Positions 48,572-59,558 are shown, counted from the stretch's first letter. The stretch is 64,000 nt of DNA from Siccibacter turicensis LMG 23730 (GCF_000463155.2 NZ_AWFZ01000030.1:133586-197585), one strand, 5' to 3'. Notes: generated by a model not told the origin, from the letters alone. Translations and numbers: made by a program.

Positions 48572-49593
48572 GCAGACTCAGTCCTGTTAACCAGATGCGC
48601 TGGACGCGCTTTCGCCACAACCGCCGCGGCTACTGGTCGCTGTGGATTTTCCTGGTGCTCTTTATTCTCAGCCTGTTCGCGGAGCTGGTGGCAAACGATC
48701 GCCCGCTGGTGGCGCATCTCGACGGGCGCTGGTACTTCCCGGTGGTGAAAACCTACAGCGAAAGCGACTTCGGCGGGCCGTTTGCCTCCGCCGCCGACTA
48801 TCAGGATCCGTGGCTGCGCCAGCGGCTGGATGACCACGGCTGGGCCATCTGGCCGCCGGTGCACTTCAGCGGCAGCTCTATCCACTTCGCCAGCCGCCAA
48901 CCGTTCCCCTCCCCGCCCTCCAGCGAGAACTGGCTCGGCACCGATGCCAACGGCGGCGACGTGCTGGCCCGCACGCTCTATGGCACGCGCATCTCTATTT
49001 TGTTCGGCCTGATGCTGACCCTGTTTTCCAGCGTGATAGGCGTGACGGTGGGCGCGATTCAGGGCTACTACGGTGGCAAGATCGATCTGCTCGGCCAGCG
49101 GTTCATTGAGATCTGGTCGGGGATGCCGACCCTATTTTTGATCATTCTGCTGTCGAGCGTGGTGCAGCCTGATTTCTGGTGGCTGCTGGGGATCACCGTG
49201 CTGTTTGGCTGGATGAGTCTGGTGGGGGTGGTGCGCGCCGAGTTTCTGCGTACCCGCAACTACGACTATATCCGCGCCGCCCAGGCGCTCGGGGTCAGCG
49301 ATCGCAGCATTATTTTCCGGCATATGCTGCCCAATGCGATGGTCGCTACCCTCACCTTCCTGCCGTTTATTCTCTGCGGCTCCATTGCCCTGCTCACCTC
49401 GCTCGACTTTCTCGGCTTCGGTCTGCCACCCGGCTCGGCATCGCTGGGCGAACTGCTGCTGCAGGGGAAAAATAACCTGCAGGCGCCCTGGCTTGGCCTT
49501 ACCGCCTTCTTCTCGCTGGCGATCCTGCTGTCGCTGTTGATTTTCATTGGCGAAGCCGTGCGCGACGCTTTCGACCCCAGTAAGGCTGCCTGA
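48568..49593 (+). CDS. yejE: Peptide ABC transporter permease YejE
   Basis: A 341-residue permease of the DppC/OppC class. N-terminal [20 protein letters not shown], a large periplasmic segment ([17 protein letters not shown]), [21 protein letters not shown] and the EAA loop [21 protein letters not shown] near residue 250. It overlaps yejB by four bases and is followed by yejF after a single base. Confidence 0.95.
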   Translation: MSRLSPVNQMRWTRFRHNRRGYWSLWIFLVLFILSLFAELVANDRPLVAHLDGRWYFPVVKTYSESDFGGPFASAADYQDPWLRQRLDDHGWAIWPPVHFSGSSIHFASRQPFPSPPSSENWLGTDANGGDVLARTLYGTRISILFGLMLTLFSSVIGVTVGAIQGYYGGKIDLLGQRFIEIWSGMPTLFLIILLSSVVQPDFWWLLGITVLFGWMSLVGVVRAEFLRTRNYDYIRAAQALGVSDRSIIFRHMLPNAMVATLTFLPFILCGSIALLTSLDFLGFGLPPGSASLGELLLQGKNNLQAPWLGLTAFFSLAILLSLLIFIGEAVRDAFDPSKAA

Positions 49594-49594
49594 T

Positions 49595-51205
49595 ATGACC
49601 GCTCCGCTGCTGACCATTGATCATCTCTCTGTCGCCTTCAGGCAAAACGGCGTTGAGCGCCGGGTGGTTGACGATCTCTCCCTGCGCATCGCCGCCGGGG
49701 AGACGCTGGCGCTGGTGGGGGAATCCGGCTCCGGCAAGAGCGTCACCGCGCTGTCGGTTCTGCGTCTGCTGCCTTCGCCGCCGGTGGTTTATCCCCAGGG
49801 CGACATCCATTTTCGCGGCCAGTCGCTGCTCAACGCCGATGAGCGCACGCTGCGCGGCATCCGCGGCAACCAGATTGCGATGATCTTTCAGGAGCCGATG
49901 GTGTCGCTCAATCCGCTGCATACCCTCGAAAAGCAGCTCTATGAAGTGCTGGCGCTGCACCGGGGGATGCGCCGCGAAGCCGCCCGCGCCGAAATGCTGA
50001 CCTGCCTTGACCGGGTGGGGATCCGCAACGCCGCCGCCAGGCTTAACGACTACCCTCATCAGCTTTCCGGCGGCGAACGGCAGCGCGTGATGATTGCGAT
50101 GGCGCTGCTGACACGCCCGGCGCTGCTGATTGCCGATGAGCCGACCACCGCGCTCGACGTCTCGGTGCAGGCGCAGATCCTCGCCCTGCTCGACGAGCTG
50201 AAGCGCGAGCTGAACATGGGGCTGCTGTTTATCACCCATAACCTGACGCTGGTGCGCCGCATTGCCGACAACGTGGCGGTTATGCATCAGGGCCGCTGCG
50301 TGGAGCGTAATACCAGCAGCGCGCTGTTTAGCGCCCCGCAGCACCCCTATACCCAAAAGCTGCTGGCCGCCGAGCCGGACAGCGATCCTGTCCCGCTCCC
50401 GGCCGATGCGCCGGTGCTGCTGGAGGTGCGTAACCTGAGCGTGGCGTTCGCCATACGCAAAGGGCTGCTGCGCCGCACGGTCGGGCATCATCACGCGTTG
50501 CGCGCGCTGAGCTTCACCCTGCGCGCCGGGGAGAGTCTGGGTCTGGTGGGCGAGTCCGGATCGGGCAAGAGCACCACCGGTCTGGCGCTGCTGCGCCTGA
50601 TTCAGGCCGGGGGCGAGATCCTGTTTGACGGGCAGCCGCTGCACCGAATGAACCGCAAGCAGCTTTTACCGGTACGCCGCCGGATTCAGGTGGTGTTTCA
50701 GGACCCTAACTCCTCCCTCAACCCGCGGCTCGACGTGCAAAACATCATCGCCGAGGGGTTACGGGTGCATCAGCCGACGCTCAGCGCCGCGGCGCGGGAA
50801 GCGGCGGTGATTACCGCCTTACAGGAAGTGGGACTGGATCCGGACTCCCGGCATCGCTACCCGTCGGAGTTTTCCGGTGGCCAGCGCCAGCGTATCGCCA
50901 TTGCGCGCGCGCTGATCCTCAAGCCGGAGCTGATTATTCTTGATGAGCCGACGTCGTCGCTGGACAGGTCGGTGCAGGCGCAGATCCTGACGCTGTTAAA
51001 AACGCTCCAGGCGCGCCACGGCCTGACCTATGTGTTCATCAGCCACGATCTGCAGGTGGTACGCTCGCTGTGTCATCAGGTGGTGGTGCTGCGCCAGGGG
51101 AAGTGGTCGAACAGGGGCCATGCGACGCGATTTTCGCTTCGCCAGGGGCAGACTACACGCGCGAGCTGCTCGCGCTGCGTTAACTCAGAAGGGGTTATGG
51201 CTTGA
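49595..51205 (+). CDS. yejF: Peptide ABC transporter ATPase YejF, C-terminus altered by a frameshift
   Basis: Twin ATPase of the YejABEF importer. Domain 1: Walker A GESGSGKS (near residue 42), signature [16 protein letters not shown], Walker [15 protein letters not shown]. Domain 2: Walker [12 protein letters not shown] (near 325), signature [15 protein letters not shown], Walker [13 protein letters not shown]. The start is the ATG at 49595, one base after yejE. After [11 protein letters not shown] the frame departs from the family: a single G appears missing in the G4 run at 51097-51100. With one more G the reading would be [16 protein letters not shown] and so on, ending ALR at TAA 51181-51183, as in E. 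coli. As printed, translation runs to TGA 51203-51205 with about 35 unrelated residues and overlaps the yejG 3' end. It may be a sequencing error or a true frameshift. Confidence 0.9.
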   Translation: MTAPLLTIDHLSVAFRQNGVERRVVDDLSLRIAAGETLALVGESGSGKSVTALSVLRLLPSPPVVYPQGDIHFRGQSLLNADERTLRGIRGNQIAMIFQEPMVSLNPLHTLEKQLYEVLALHRGMRREAARAEMLTCLDRVGIRNAAARLNDYPHQLSGGERQRVMIAMALLTRPALLIADEPTTALDVSVQAQILALLDELKRELNMGLLFITHNLTLVRRIADNVAVMHQGRCVERNTSSALFSAPQHPYTQKLLAAEPDSDPVPLPADAPVLLEVRNLSVAFAIRKGLLRRTVGHHHALRALSFTLRAGESLGLVGESGSGKSTTGLALLRLIQAGGEILFDGQPLHRMNRKQLLPVRRRIQVVFQDPNSSLNPRLDVQNIIAEGLRVHQPTLSAAAREAAVITALQEVGLDPDSRHRYPSEFSGGQRQRIAIARALILKPELIILDEPTSSLDRSVQAQILTLLKTLQARHGLTYVFISHDLQVVRSLCHQVVVLRQGKWSNRGHATRFSLRQGQTTRASCSRCVNSEGVMA

Positions 51206-51529
51206 GAAGCTCTCGGCAATGGCTACGCCGAAATTTTTAAGACGCCCGGTGGCGGCGAACTCATCCTGGCGTCGAACGAACAGGCAGGGTTCGCCGTCGC
51301 ACTCCAGCACCGTGCACTCTACGGAGATATCGCTCAGCGCCTGGCTGAGCTTCTGCATTACGCCCCAGGCGTTTTCCCCGTCCGCGCTCAGTAGCTTCAG
51401 GCCGATCAGGCTGTTATCCCCGCCCTGACCGTTCTGCGGAATCGGTTCAACTTTAGTCCCTGCGGAACCCGCCAGCCAACGAAAGCTCTGCGGCAAGCGA
51501 TGGACGATGGAGAGTTGTAACGTATTCAA
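51185..51529 (-). CDS. yejG: YejG family protein
   Basis: A 114-residue cytosolic protein, the same length as E. coli YejG. The start chosen is the TTG at 51529 (giving [16 protein letters not shown]), with GGGGA about seven bases upstream; a farther TTG at 51556 would add nine residues without a good ribosome site. No ATG is available near the conserved N-terminus. Conserved blocks: [27 protein letters not shown] and [13 protein letters not shown]. Linked in E. coli to survival under aminoglycosides; mechanism unknown. Confidence 0.88.
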   Translation of the reverse strand: MNTLQLSIVHRLPQSFRWLAGSAGTKVEPIPQNGQGGDNSLIGLKLLSADGENAWGVMQKLSQALSDISVECTVLECDGEPCLFVRRQDEFAATGRLKNFGVAIAESFSSHNPF

Positions 51530-51868
51530 AATGGTGTCCCCGGATAGCAAAAACAATGGCGCAGCATACGCCCGGCAAAGTTAATACAATGTTGCATTAT
51601 TGTGCGTTTTTCGCAACATTTTTGCCCGCCTGCCACAGCACATTTTCGGTTACCCTTTCACTATCAGGGTGTTATTTTTGTGCTCTGGCACGCATTTTCG
51701 CGCTATATGTAACGCGTTCTGAGCGCTAACTCAACCTTTTTTACCTACAAACCGGTGACTTTTTTCTCCAGGCTGCTTTACATTCACGAAACAAATATCT
51801 CCCTCGCGGGCGACCTGCGAGCGTAAAAAGGGGACCCGGAAGTCCCCTTTTCATCGTCGGCGACATGC
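51530..51868 (-). other. 340-bp gap: yejG upstream region and bcr terminator
   Basis: No gene seen. On the minus strand TTGAGT (plus 51729-51734), 17 bases, TACATA (plus 51706-51711) makes a plausible yejG promoter with a leader of about 170 bases. The bcr terminator lies at 51825-51851. Confidence 0.5.
51825..51851 (-). terminator. bcr terminator
   Basis: GGGGAC (51830-51835)/GTCCCC (51842-51847) stem with A and T runs on the flanks, 18 bases after the bcr stop. Likely works in both directions. Confidence 0.8.
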
Positions 51869-53062
51869 TCAGGCTTTACGTTTTGGACGACTGGCGTAGA
51901 GGTAGAAAAAGATCGAGCAGCTGGCGCACAGCGCAATCGACAGCAGCATCGGCCAGGCGGTGGTAAAGGTCGCCAGCGACAGCAGCGCGCCGGTAATCGC
52001 CCCGATGCCAAAGCGGAAGGTCCCGGCCAGCGACGACGCGGTGCCGGCCATGTGCGGGAACTCATCGAGAATAACCGCCATGGCGTTCGAGGCCACCATC
52101 GAGATACAGCCGACGAATACCGCGATGCCCAGCACCAGCGACCAGAAACCCACGTCCAGCAGCGCGGTCACCACCATCCAGACCGCCATCGCGAACTGGA
52201 TCCACAGCCCGGTACGGAACATATTGAGCGCCCCGACCCGGCGCACAAAGCGGCTGTTGATGATGGTCATAATGAACAGGAAGACGATGTTCAGCGCGAA
52301 GTAGTAGCCGAAGTGCTGCGGCGACACATGGTTCAGCTCAATATAAACAAACGGCCCGGCGCTGAGGAACGAGAACATCGCCGCAAAGCTGAAGCCGCTC
52401 GCCAGCATGTAGCTCAGGACGCGTTTATGGCGAAACAGGGTGGCGAAGTTACCTACCGTGGTGCGCAGATGGAACTTCTGACGCCGCTCCACCGGCAGGG
52501 TTTCATGGATCAGGAAGTAGATCATGCCGCAGGCCAGCAGCGCCATCACCGCGAGGATCCAGAAGATGTAGTGCCAGGTAAACCACACCAGCACCGCGCC
52601 GCCAACCATGGGCGCCACCAGCGGTGCGACGGTAGTGACCAGCATGACGAAGGACATCATGCGGGAGAACTCTTCTTTCGGGTAGATGTCGCGCATCAGG
52701 GCGTTGATCACCACGCTGGCCGCGGCGGCCGCCAGGCCGTGCACAAAGCGCATCGCGATCAGCTGGTCGATGGTGCTGGAGAGCGCGCAGGCCATCGCCG
52801 CAAAGGCGAAAATCAGCGTCCCGCCGAGCACCACCGGTTTACGGCCAAAGCTGTCCGCCATCGGGCCGTAAAACAGCTGCCCCACCGCAAAGCCCAGGAT
52901 GTAGGTGCTGAGCGTCATCTGGGCGCTGCCCGCCGGTACGCCGTACTCGGCCGCAATGACCGGCAGCGCCGGGAGATACATGTCGATAGACAGCGGCATC
53001 AGCATGGCCAGCAGGCCAAGAATAAATACGATCCCCAGCGATGAGTTCTGCCTGGATGTCAC
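51869..53062 (-). CDS. bcr: Multidrug efflux MFS transporter Bcr
   Basis: A 397-residue drug/proton antiporter of the Bcr/CflA 12-helix family, giving bicyclomycin and sulfonamide resistance when overproduced. Marks: [20 protein letters not shown] (motif D1 with Asp in helix 1), [19 protein letters not shown] (MFS motif A), [20 protein letters not shown] (motif B/C region) and [16 protein letters not shown]. Ends [15 protein letters not shown]. It lies 15 bp downstream of rsuA on the same strand; cotranscription is likely. Confidence 0.94.
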   Translation of the reverse strand: MTSRQNSSLGIVFILGLLAMLMPLSIDMYLPALPVIAAEYGVPAGSAQMTLSTYILGFAVGQLFYGPMADSFGRKPVVLGGTLIFAFAAMACALSSTIDQLIAMRFVHGLAAAAASVVINALMRDIYPKEEFSRMMSFVMLVTTVAPLVAPMVGGAVLVWFTWHYIFWILAVMALLACGMIYFLIHETLPVERRQKFHLRTTVGNFATLFRHKRVLSYMLASGFSFAAMFSFLSAGPFVYIELNHVSPQHFGYYFALNIVFLFIMTIINSRFVRRVGALNMFRTGLWIQFAMAVWMVVTALLDVGFWSLVLGIAVFVGCISMVASNAMAVILDEFPHMAGTASSLAGTFRFGIGAITGALLSLATFTTAWPMLLSIALCASCSIFFYLYASRPKRKA

Positions 53063-53077
53063 GGTGTTCTCCTGAAA

Positions 53078-53785
53078 TTAACGTGAGGGCACGACGGCGA
53101 GGGCGATCTCGTCTTCGGTCAGCGGGCGGTACTCCCCAGGCGCCAGCTCAGGGTCGAGCACCACCTCGCCGATACGCTCGCGGTGCAGACCCACCACGTG
53201 ATTGCCCACCGCGGCGAACATGCGTTTTACCTGGTGGTAGCGCCCTTCGCTGATGGTCACCCGCGCTTCGGTCGGGGTGATAATCTCAAGCGTTGCCGGT
53301 CGGGTGAGATCTTTTTCATTGTGCAGTTGAATCCCTGCCGCGAACTGCGCCACGGTCTCGTCGTTCAGCGGCGCGTCAACGGTCACCAGATAGGTTTTCT
53401 CGCAGTGGTGGCGCGGCGAAGTAATGCGGTGCGACCACTGGCCGTCGTCGGTCAGCAGCACCAGCCCGGTGGTGTCGATATCCAGTCGTCCGGCGGCATG
53501 CAGTTTGTACGCCATCGGCTCCTCCATAAAGTAGAGGATAGTCGGATGATCCGGATCGTCGGTGGAGCAGACGTAGCCTTCGGGCTTGTTGAGCATGAAA
53601 TAGCGCGGGCCGTGCTGCTGGGCCAGGGTATTCCCCTCGTAGGCCACCTCATGCTCGGGTTGAATTTTGAAGGCGCTGTCTCTGACAATTTCACCGTCGA
53701 TGGTGACGCGGCTGGCGCGAATTTCACGCCCGGCCAGCGCGCGGCTGATTTCGAGCTGCTGGGAGATAAACTTATCGAGTCGCAT
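53078..53785 (-). CDS. rsuA: 16S rRNA pseudouridine(516) synthase RsuA
   Basis: A 235-residue enzyme that isomerises U516 of 16S rRNA to pseudouridine. The start is the ATG at 53785 ([17 protein letters not shown]), as in E. coli; the longer upstream reading is not supported. The N-terminal S4 domain covers residues 1-60. The catalytic Asp lies in [15 protein letters not shown] (near residue 102), with the RsuA signature [15 protein letters not shown] near 190. The last four residues (VPSR) extend beyond the E. coli end. Confidence 0.95.
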   Translation of the reverse strand: MRLDKFISQQLEISRALAGREIRASRVTIDGEIVRDSAFKIQPEHEVAYEGNTLAQQHGPRYFMLNKPEGYVCSTDDPDHPTILYFMEEPMAYKLHAAGRLDIDTTGLVLLTDDGQWSHRITSPRHHCEKTYLVTVDAPLNDETVAQFAAGIQLHNEKDLTRPATLEIITPTEARVTISEGRYHQVKRMFAAVGNHVVGLHRERIGEVVLDPELAPGEYRPLTEDEIALAVVPSR

Positions 53786-53966
53786 TAAATCTGATTGCCT
53801 GTTGCGGCGTTTTACCCGGTTGAAAGGGGCAAAACGCTTAGATGAAGAAGGTATAGGGAATAACGCCTCCAGTATAACGAGACTGCGTACGCTCACAAGG
53901 CAAAAGCCATATTTCCCCGGCTTTTCATGCCATAATGGCACGGTGTGATCATTATTACGGTTTACG

Positions 53967-55727
53967 ATGTCTTTTACGTTACGCCCCTATCAGCGCGAGG
54001 CCGTGGACGCCACGCTGCGCTACTTCCGACAGCATCAGACGCCCGCGGTTATCGTGCTGCCCACCGGTGCCGGCAAAAGCCTGGTTATCGCCGAACTGGC
54101 GCGGGTGGCGCGCGGCCGCGTGCTGGTGCTGGCCCATGTGAAAGAGCTGGTGGCCCAGAACCACGCCAAGTACTGTGCGCTGGGACTGGAGGCGGATATC
54201 TACGCCGCCGGGCTGTCGCGCAAAGAGAGTCAGGGAAAAGTGGTGTTCGGCAGCGTGCAGTCGGTCGCCCGTAATCCCGAGCATTTTCGCGGCGCCTTCT
54301 CCCTGCTTATCGTCGATGAGTGCCACCGCATCAGCGACGATGACGACAGCCAGTACCAGCAGATTATCTCCCATCTGCGCAGCGCCAATCCGCAGCTGCG
54401 CCTGCTCGGGCTGACCGCCACCCCCTATCGTCTCGGTAAGGGCTGGATTTACCAGTTTCACTATCACGGCATGGTGCGCGGGGATGCGAAAGCGCTGTTC
54501 CGCGACTGCATCTATGAGCTGCCGCTGCGCTATATGATCAAGCACGGCTATCTGACGCCGCCGGAGCGGCTCGATATGCCGGTGGTGCAGTACGACTTCA
54601 GCCGCCTGAGCGCCCAGTCAAACGGGCTGTTCAGCGAAGCGGATCTCAACCGCGAGTTGAAAAACCAAAAACGCATTACGCCGCATATTATCAGCCAGAT
54701 CGTCGAGTTCGCGCAGACGCGCAAAGGGGTGATGATTTTTGCCGCCACCGTGGAGCACGCCCGGGAGGTGCTCAGCCTGCTGCCCGCCGATGAGGCGGCG
54801 CTGATTACCGGCGATACCCCAGGCCCGGTGCGCGATGAGCTGATTTCGGCGTTCAAAGATCAGCGCTATCGCTATCTGGTGAACGTGTCGGTGCTGACCA
54901 CCGGCTTTGACGCCCCGCATGTCGATCTGATCGCTATCCTGCGCCCTACCGAATCGGTCAGCCTCTACCAGCAAATTGTGGGCCGCGGGCTGCGGCTGGC
55001 GCCGGGCAAAATCGACTGTCTGATCCTCGACTACGCCGGCAACCCGCACGATCTCTACACCCCGGAAGTGGGCAGCCCGAAAGGAAAAAGCGATAACGTG
55101 CCGGTGCAGGTCTTTTGCCCCGCCTGCGGCTTCGCCAACACTTTCTGGGGAAAAACCACCGCCGACGGCACGCTGATTGAGCACTTTGGCCGCCGCTGTC
55201 AGGGCTGGTTTGAGGACGATGATGGCACCCGCGAGCAGTGCGACTACCGCTTTCGCTTCAAGAACTGCCCGAACTGCAATGCGGAGAACGACATCGCCGC
55301 CCGCCGCTGCCGGGAGTGCGACCAGGTGCTGGTGGACCCCGACGACATGCTGAAAGCGGCGCTGAAGCTTAAAGACGCGCTGGTGCTGCGCTGCGGCGGC
55401 ATGGCGCTGGCCGCCGGCGCGGACGAAAAAGGCGAGTGGCTGAACGTTACCTACTACGACGAAGAGGGCGCGGACGTCAGCGAGCGTTTTCGACTTACCA
55501 CTCCTGCCCAGCGCACCGCGTTTGAGCAGCTGTTTATCCGACCGCACACCCGCACCCCCGGCGTGCCGCTGGCCTGGAAAACCGCGACTGACCTGCTGGC
55601 CCAGCAGGCGCTGCTGCGTCATCCCGACTTTGTGGTGGCGCGTAAAAAAGGCCCCTACTGGCAGGTGCGCGAAAAGGTGTTTGACTATCAGGGACGCTAT
55701 CGCCGCGCCAATGAATTGCGCGGATAG
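53967..55727 (+). CDS. radD: DEAD/DEAH-type ATPase RadD (YejH)
   Basis: A 586-residue superfamily 2 ATPase that promotes repair of double-strand breaks and recombination intermediates with RecA and SSB. Walker A LPTGAGKS (residues 31-38), DECH box IVDECHRIS (near 117-120), LGLTATPYR (motif III), [15 protein letters not shown] and [13 protein letters not shown] (motif VI). The C-terminal part has zinc-finger Cys sets: [28 protein letters not shown] and CRECDQV. Same length as E. coli RadD. Divergent from rsuA. Confidence 0.95.
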   Translation: MSFTLRPYQREAVDATLRYFRQHQTPAVIVLPTGAGKSLVIAELARVARGRVLVLAHVKELVAQNHAKYCALGLEADIYAAGLSRKESQGKVVFGSVQSVARNPEHFRGAFSLLIVDECHRISDDDDSQYQQIISHLRSANPQLRLLGLTATPYRLGKGWIYQFHYHGMVRGDAKALFRDCIYELPLRYMIKHGYLTPPERLDMPVVQYDFSRLSAQSNGLFSEADLNRELKNQKRITPHIISQIVEFAQTRKGVMIFAATVEHAREVLSLLPADEAALITGDTPGPVRDELISAFKDQRYRYLVNVSVLTTGFDAPHVDLIAILRPTESVSLYQQIVGRGLRLAPGKIDCLILDYAGNPHDLYTPEVGSPKGKSDNVPVQVFCPACGFANTFWGKTTADGTLIEHFGRRCQGWFEDDDGTREQCDYRFRFKNCPNCNAENDIAARRCRECDQVLVDPDDMLKAALKLKDALVLRCGGMALAAGADEKGEWLNVTYYDEEGADVSERFRLTTPAQRTAFEQLFIRPHTRTPGVPLAWKTATDLLAQQALLRHPDFVVARKKGPYWQVREKVFDYQGRYRRANELRG

Positions 55728-55738
55728 GCCTGTTTTCA

Positions 55739-55767
55739 TTGCTGCTGCGGGCAAACGGATCTATAAT
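55739..55767 (+). promoter_or_regulatory. rplY promoter
   Basis: TTGCTG (55739-55744), a 17-base spacer and TATAAT (55762-55767). Good sigma-70 match. Transcription would begin near 55774, giving an 80-base leader for rplY. Confidence 0.75.
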
Positions 55768-55853
55768 GCCGCCCGCTTTTGCATCCGCAAAGCAGAACAA
55801 TCGCCTGTTGCTGGGTCGCCTGTAACAGGTTTTTTATTTGAAGAGAGACAGAA

Positions 55854-56138
55854 ATGTTCACTATCGAAGCACAAGCACGTAAAGAGCAGGGTAAGGGTGC
55901 GAGCCGCCGCCTGCGCACAGCGAACAAGTTCCCGGCCATCATCTACGGTGGTTCTGACGCTGCAATCGCCATCGAACTGGATCATGACAAAGTGATGAAC
56001 ATGCAGGCGAAGCCTGAGTTCTACACCGAAGTGCTGACCCTCGTTGTTGACGGTAAAGAAGTTAAAGTTAAAGTTCAGGCTGTACAGCGTCACCCGTACA
56101 AACCTAAACTGGCTCACATGGACTTCGTTCGCGCGTAA
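55854..56138 (+). CDS. rplY: 50S ribosomal protein L25
   Basis: A 94-residue 5S-rRNA-binding protein of the large subunit, the single-domain (short) L25 form typical of enterics. N-terminus [20 protein letters not shown] and core [13 protein letters not shown], then [20 protein letters not shown]. Strong codon bias towards highly expressed genes compared with neighbours. In E. coli L25 represses its own mRNA. Its own promoter and terminator flank it, so it is a single-gene unit. Confidence 0.97.
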   Translation: MFTIEAQARKEQGKGASRRLRTANKFPAIIYGGSDAAIAIELDHDKVMNMQAKPEFYTEVLTLVVDGKEVKVKVQAVQRHPYKPKLAHMDFVRA

Positions 56139-56154
56139 GTGCTGATGAAACCAG

Positions 56155-56183
56155 AAAAAACGCCGCTTATGCGGCGTTTTTTT
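56155..56183. terminator. rplY terminator (also suits yejK)
   Basis: CGCCGC (56161-56166)/GCGGCG (56171-56176) with TTAT loop, A-run before and seven Ts after. Lies between convergent rplY and yejK. Confidence 0.9.
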
Positions 56184-56215
56184 ATGGCTGAATGCGGGCG
56201 GCGAACCGCCCTGCG

Positions 56216-57220
56216 TTATTTGCCAGAAGTGCGACGCTGCAGCTGGTCGCGCAGGTTCGGCGGCGTTCCCTTGATGGTCAGGGTATCGGTGGCCGGGTCC
56301 CAGAAGATGCGCTCGCCAAGCAGCATGGCGTCGAAGTTGATGGTCAGCCCACCGCCGCTGCCGGCGTATTTGGTCAGCTGACGCAGCGTGCTGCGATCCG
56401 CCGGGAAGGTCTCTTCCAGCTCATAACCCTGATCGGCCGTGAACTCCTGGAAATTCTTCTCGCCAAAGCTCGGCAGCTCTTTTGCCAGTTCAGAGAGCGC
56501 AATCTCCTCCCCCGCCTGAAGCTGCTCGTTGCAGTAGCTGTACACCTGCTGACGCACGTTCTGACGCTCGTTTTTATCAAGCTGCGCTTCCGCGGTGTAA
56601 TCATCCACCGCCTGCAGCAGGCCACGGTTCTGGGCTTTGGTATCCAGCCCTTCGCTGGCACCGAGGAAATCCATAAAGAAGTCGGACACCTTGCGGCCCA
56701 CGCGCCCTTTCAGGAACGTCAGGTAGCGGGTCGATTCCGGGTTGGTTTCCCACTCGGTGAGATCGATACGCGCAACGATATCGGCATGGGCGATGTCCAG
56801 ATAGTGCGTCGAGCTGATATCCAGGTTTTCGTTGACACGCATGCTGCTGAGGTTGGTGAGCACCGCCACCAGCAGATACTCCACCGCCAGATAGCGGTAG
56901 TGGCAGAACAGCACCACGCCGCCGTCGGCGAACGGGTATTTGGCCAGCTCATCGCGCAGGCGCGCGGTGGCAGCCCGGCTGAACGGCAGAAATTCCTCTT
57001 CGCCCTGACGCTGCAGGCGCAGCGCCTGCGCCAGTTCGCTCTCTTCGGCAAACAGCCCGTAGGCTTTGCTTTTCGCGCTGTAAACCCGATGCAGCTCCGC
57101 CATCATTTCATCAACGGCGGCGTTGGTTTCCAGTAATGAATCGCGCAATACCAGCTCAAGGTTCTGCTCATCACGCTTGATAAGCTGGTGTATGGCAATC
57201 TGGTTGATATCCAGACTCAT
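56216..57220 (-). CDS. yejK: Nucleoid-associated protein YejK (NdpA)
   Basis: A 334-residue cytosolic nucleoid-associated protein, one residue off the E. coli length. AGGAGAG precedes the ATG at 57220 ([17 protein letters not shown]). Conserved blocks: [39 protein letters not shown] and [17 protein letters not shown]. YejK binds DNA non-specifically and interacts with topoisomerase IV. Divergent from yejL. Confidence 0.95.
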   Translation of the reverse strand: MSLDINQIAIHQLIKRDEQNLELVLRDSLLETNAAVDEMMAELHRVYSAKSKAYGLFAEESELAQALRLQRQGEEEFLPFSRAATARLRDELAKYPFADGGVVLFCHYRYLAVEYLLVAVLTNLSSMRVNENLDISSTHYLDIAHADIVARIDLTEWETNPESTRYLTFLKGRVGRKVSDFFMDFLGASEGLDTKAQNRGLLQAVDDYTAEAQLDKNERQNVRQQVYSYCNEQLQAGEEIALSELAKELPSFGEKNFQEFTADQGYELEETFPADRSTLRQLTKYAGSGGGLTINFDAMLLGERIFWDPATDTLTIKGTPPNLRDQLQRRTSGK

Positions 57221-57353
57221 GGTAAACTCTCCTTTCAGACCGGCCGGTATTCAACCACCGCCCGCCGCCTTGTGCAACCGTTGATAAAAAAGCGGAAAAA
57301 AAGCCTCTGCTACGGTAAGATATCGGACTTCCTGAACAAACTGATTTTGAGTT

Positions 57354-57581
57354 ATGCCACAACAATCCCGCTATAGTGACGAACACGTCGAACAACTGCT
57401 GAGTGAGCTGGCCCAGGTGCTGGAAAAGCATCAGACGCCAACCGACCTTTCCCTGATGGTACTGGGCAATATGGTCACGAACCTTATTAACACCAGCGTC
57501 TCCTCCGCACAACGCCAGGCGATTGCGCGCTCTTTCGCGCAGGCGTTACAGTCTTCCATCCACGAAGACAGCAAGCACTAA
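57354..57581 (+). CDS. yejL: YejL, UPF0352 family protein
   Basis: A 75-residue protein of the UPF0352 family, the same length as E. coli Yej[21 protein letters not shown] is followed by [17 protein letters not shown], a small helical fold. Function unknown. It lies 19 bp upstream of yejM and is probably cotranscribed. Confidence 0.93.
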   Translation: MPQQSRYSDEHVEQLLSELAQVLEKHQTPTDLSLMVLGNMVTNLINTSVSSAQRQAIARSFAQALQSSIHEDSKH

Positions 57582-57600
57582 GGGATATTAACGACTCGTT

Positions 57601-59364
57601 ATGGTGACTAACCGCCAGCGCTACCGTGAAAAAGTCTCCCAGATGATTAGCTGGGGGCACTGGTTCGCCCTGTTCAATATTCTGGTTGCCATTGCGATAG
57701 GAAGCCGTTACCTGCTGGTGGCCGACTGGCCCGCCACCCTGACCGGGCGCGTCTTCTCCTGGATTAGCCTGGTCGGCCACTTTAGCTTCCTGGTGTTTTC
57801 CGCCTATCTGCTGATCCTCTTCCCGCTGACGTTTATCGTCATATCGCAGCGGCTGATGCGTTTCCTGTCCGCGGCGCTTGCCACGGCCGGGATGACGATG
57901 CTGCTTATCGACAGCGAAGTCTTTACCCGCTTCCACCTGCACCTCAATCCGGTGGTGTGGGAGCTGGTGATAAACCCCGATCAAAGCGAGATGGCCCGCG
58001 ACTGGCAGCTGATGTTTATCGGCGTGCCGGTTCTGCTGCTGATAGAGATGCTGTTCGCGACCTGGAGCTGGCAGAAGCTGCGCAGCCTGAGTCGTCGTCG
58101 CCACTTCGCGCGCCCGGTGGCGACGGTGTTCTTCGTGTCGTTTATCGCCTCGCACCTGATGTACATCTGGGCAGACGCCAACTTCTATCGCCCGATTACC
58201 ATGCAGCGCGCTAACCTGCCGCTCTCCTACCCGATGACGGCACGCCGCTTCCTTGAGAAACACGGCCTGCTGGATGCGCAGGAGTATCAGCGCCGGCTGG
58301 TTGAACAGGGTAATCCGGAAGCGGTGTCGGTCCAGTATCCGCTTAACGATCTGCGCTATCGCGATATGGGCGCGGGTCAGAACGTGCTGCTGATTACCGT
58401 CGACGGCCTGAACTACGCCCGCTATCAGAAAACGATGCCGCAGCTGGCGCAGTTCGCCGGGCAAAACGTCTCCTTTACCCAGCACATGAGTGCCGGGAAC
58501 TACACCGACAACGGCATCTTTGGGCTGTTCTACGGTATTTCGCCGGCGTATATGGATGGCGTGCTGTCGGCGCGCATTCCGGCGGCGCTGATCACCGCGC
58601 TGAACCAGCAGGGTTACCAGCTGGGCCTGTTCTCCTCCGATGGCTTCAACAGCCCGCTCTATCGTCAGGCGCTGCTCTCTGATTTCTCCCTGCCGCCGGC
58701 GAAAACCCAGTCCGACGTGCAGACCGCCAACCAGTGGATCAACTGGCTGGGCAAATACGCCGCCGAGGATAACCGCTGGTTCTCCTGGGTGTCATTCAAC
58801 GGCACCACGGTTGACGAAGACAGCAATCAGCAGGGCTTTACCCGCCGCTACGAGCGCGCGGCCCAGAACGTTGACGGCCAGATTGCACGCGTGCTGGATG
58901 CGCTGAAAGCCGCGGGCAAGCTCGATAACACGGTGGTGATTATCACGGCCGGGCGCGGCGTGCCGCTGGGCGAAGCGCGTGAAAGCTTTGCCTGGGATCG
59001 CTCACGCATTCAGGTACCGCTGGTGATCCACTGGCCGGGCACCCCGGCGCAGAGCATCAGCAAGCTGACCGATCACCAGGACGTCATGACCACGCTGATG
59101 ATGCGTCTGCTGCACGTCAGCACGTCGCCGGCGGACTATTCGCAGGGCGAAGACCTGTTTGCCGCGACCCGTCGCAACAACTGGGTGATCGGCGCTGACA
59201 GCAACACCCTGGCGATCACCACGCCGCAGATGACGCTGGTGCTGGATAATAACGGCAACTACCGCACCTGGGACGCTAACGGGAATCGCATCCGGGATGA
59301 AAAACCGCAGCTTGGCCTGCTGTTGCAGGTGCTGACGGATGAAAAACGCTTTATCGCTAACTGA
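57601..59364 (+). CDS. yejM: LPS homeostasis membrane protein YejM (PbgA/LapC)
   Basis: A 587-residue inner-membrane protein, one residue longer than in E. coli. Five N-terminal helices (to about residue 190) are joined by a linker to a periplasmic sulfatase-like domain (VLLITVDGLNYARY near residue 263, NYTDNGIFGLFYG, SWVSFNGTTVDE, VIITAGRGVPLGEA). YejM senses lipopolysaccharide and, through LapB, controls FtsH degradation of LpxC. Directly upstream of the proL tRNA gene. Confidence 0.95.
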   Translation: MVTNRQRYREKVSQMISWGHWFALFNILVAIAIGSRYLLVADWPATLTGRVFSWISLVGHFSFLVFSAYLLILFPLTFIVISQRLMRFLSAALATAGMTMLLIDSEVFTRFHLHLNPVVWELVINPDQSEMARDWQLMFIGVPVLLLIEMLFATWSWQKLRSLSRRRHFARPVATVFFVSFIASHLMYIWADANFYRPITMQRANLPLSYPMTARRFLEKHGLLDAQEYQRRLVEQGNPEAVSVQYPLNDLRYRDMGAGQNVLLITVDGLNYARYQKTMPQLAQFAGQNVSFTQHMSAGNYTDNGIFGLFYGISPAYMDGVLSARIPAALITALNQQGYQLGLFSSDGFNSPLYRQALLSDFSLPPAKTQSDVQTANQWINWLGKYAAEDNRWFSWVSFNGTTVDEDSNQQGFTRRYERAAQNVDGQIARVLDALKAAGKLDNTVVIITAGRGVPLGEARESFAWDRSRIQVPLVIHWPGTPAQSISKLTDHQDVMTTLMMRLLHVSTSPADYSQGEDLFAATRRNNWVIGADSNTLAITTPQMTLVLDNNGNYRTWDANGNRIRDEKPQLGLLLQVLTDEKRFIAN

Positions 59365-59399
59365 TTGATTAATTATAATCCAGTCAGTCTGCCCTACCC

Positions 59400-59427
59400 T
59401 TGCAATCGGTCCGGAAATGGGTAGTAT
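59400..59427 (+). promoter_or_regulatory. Likely proL promoter
   Basis: TTGCAA (59400-59405), a 16-base spacer and TAGTAT (59422-59427), ending 14 bases before the tRNA. A second TATAAT at 59374-59379 has only a poor -35. Position relative to the tRNA favours the first. Confidence 0.55.
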
Positions 59428-59441
59428 TAGCCTCCACGTGT

Positions 59442-59518
59442 CGGCACGTAGCGCAGCCTGGTAGCGCACTGTCATGGGGTGTCAGGGGTCGGAGGTTCAA
59501 ATCCTCTCGTGCCGACCA
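59442..59518 (+). tRNA. proL: tRNA-Pro (anticodon GGG)
   Basis: A 77-nt tRNA with encoded CCA. Acceptor CGGCACG (59442-59448) pairs with CGTGCCG. D arm GCGC/GCGC. The anticodon stem CTGTC/GTCAG has one T-T mismatch, with loop ATGGGGT and anticodon GGG at 59476-59478. T arm GGAGG-TTCAAAT-CCTCT follows. It closely matches E. coli proL, including the mismatch; one stem pair is a compensated C-G to T-A change. Reads proline CCC/CCU. Position after yejM is conserved. Confidence 0.95.
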
Positions 59519-59528
59519 AATCTTCCCC

Positions 59529-59558
59529 GAAAACCAGCCCTCAGCGGCTGGTTTTTTT
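59529..59558 (+). terminator. Terminator after proL
   Basis: AACCAGCC/GGCTGGTT stem with a short CTCAGC-type loop and a run of seven Ts, about ten bases after the tRNA. Confidence 0.85.

Noticed and set aside
53786-53941. N-terminal extension of rsuA
   Set aside because: The added residues do not match the family; the ATG at 53785 gives the known MRLDKFI start.
59442-59518. Prophage or island attachment at proL
   Set aside because: No integrase, no duplicated tRNA 3' end and no foreign composition found downstream within the window.
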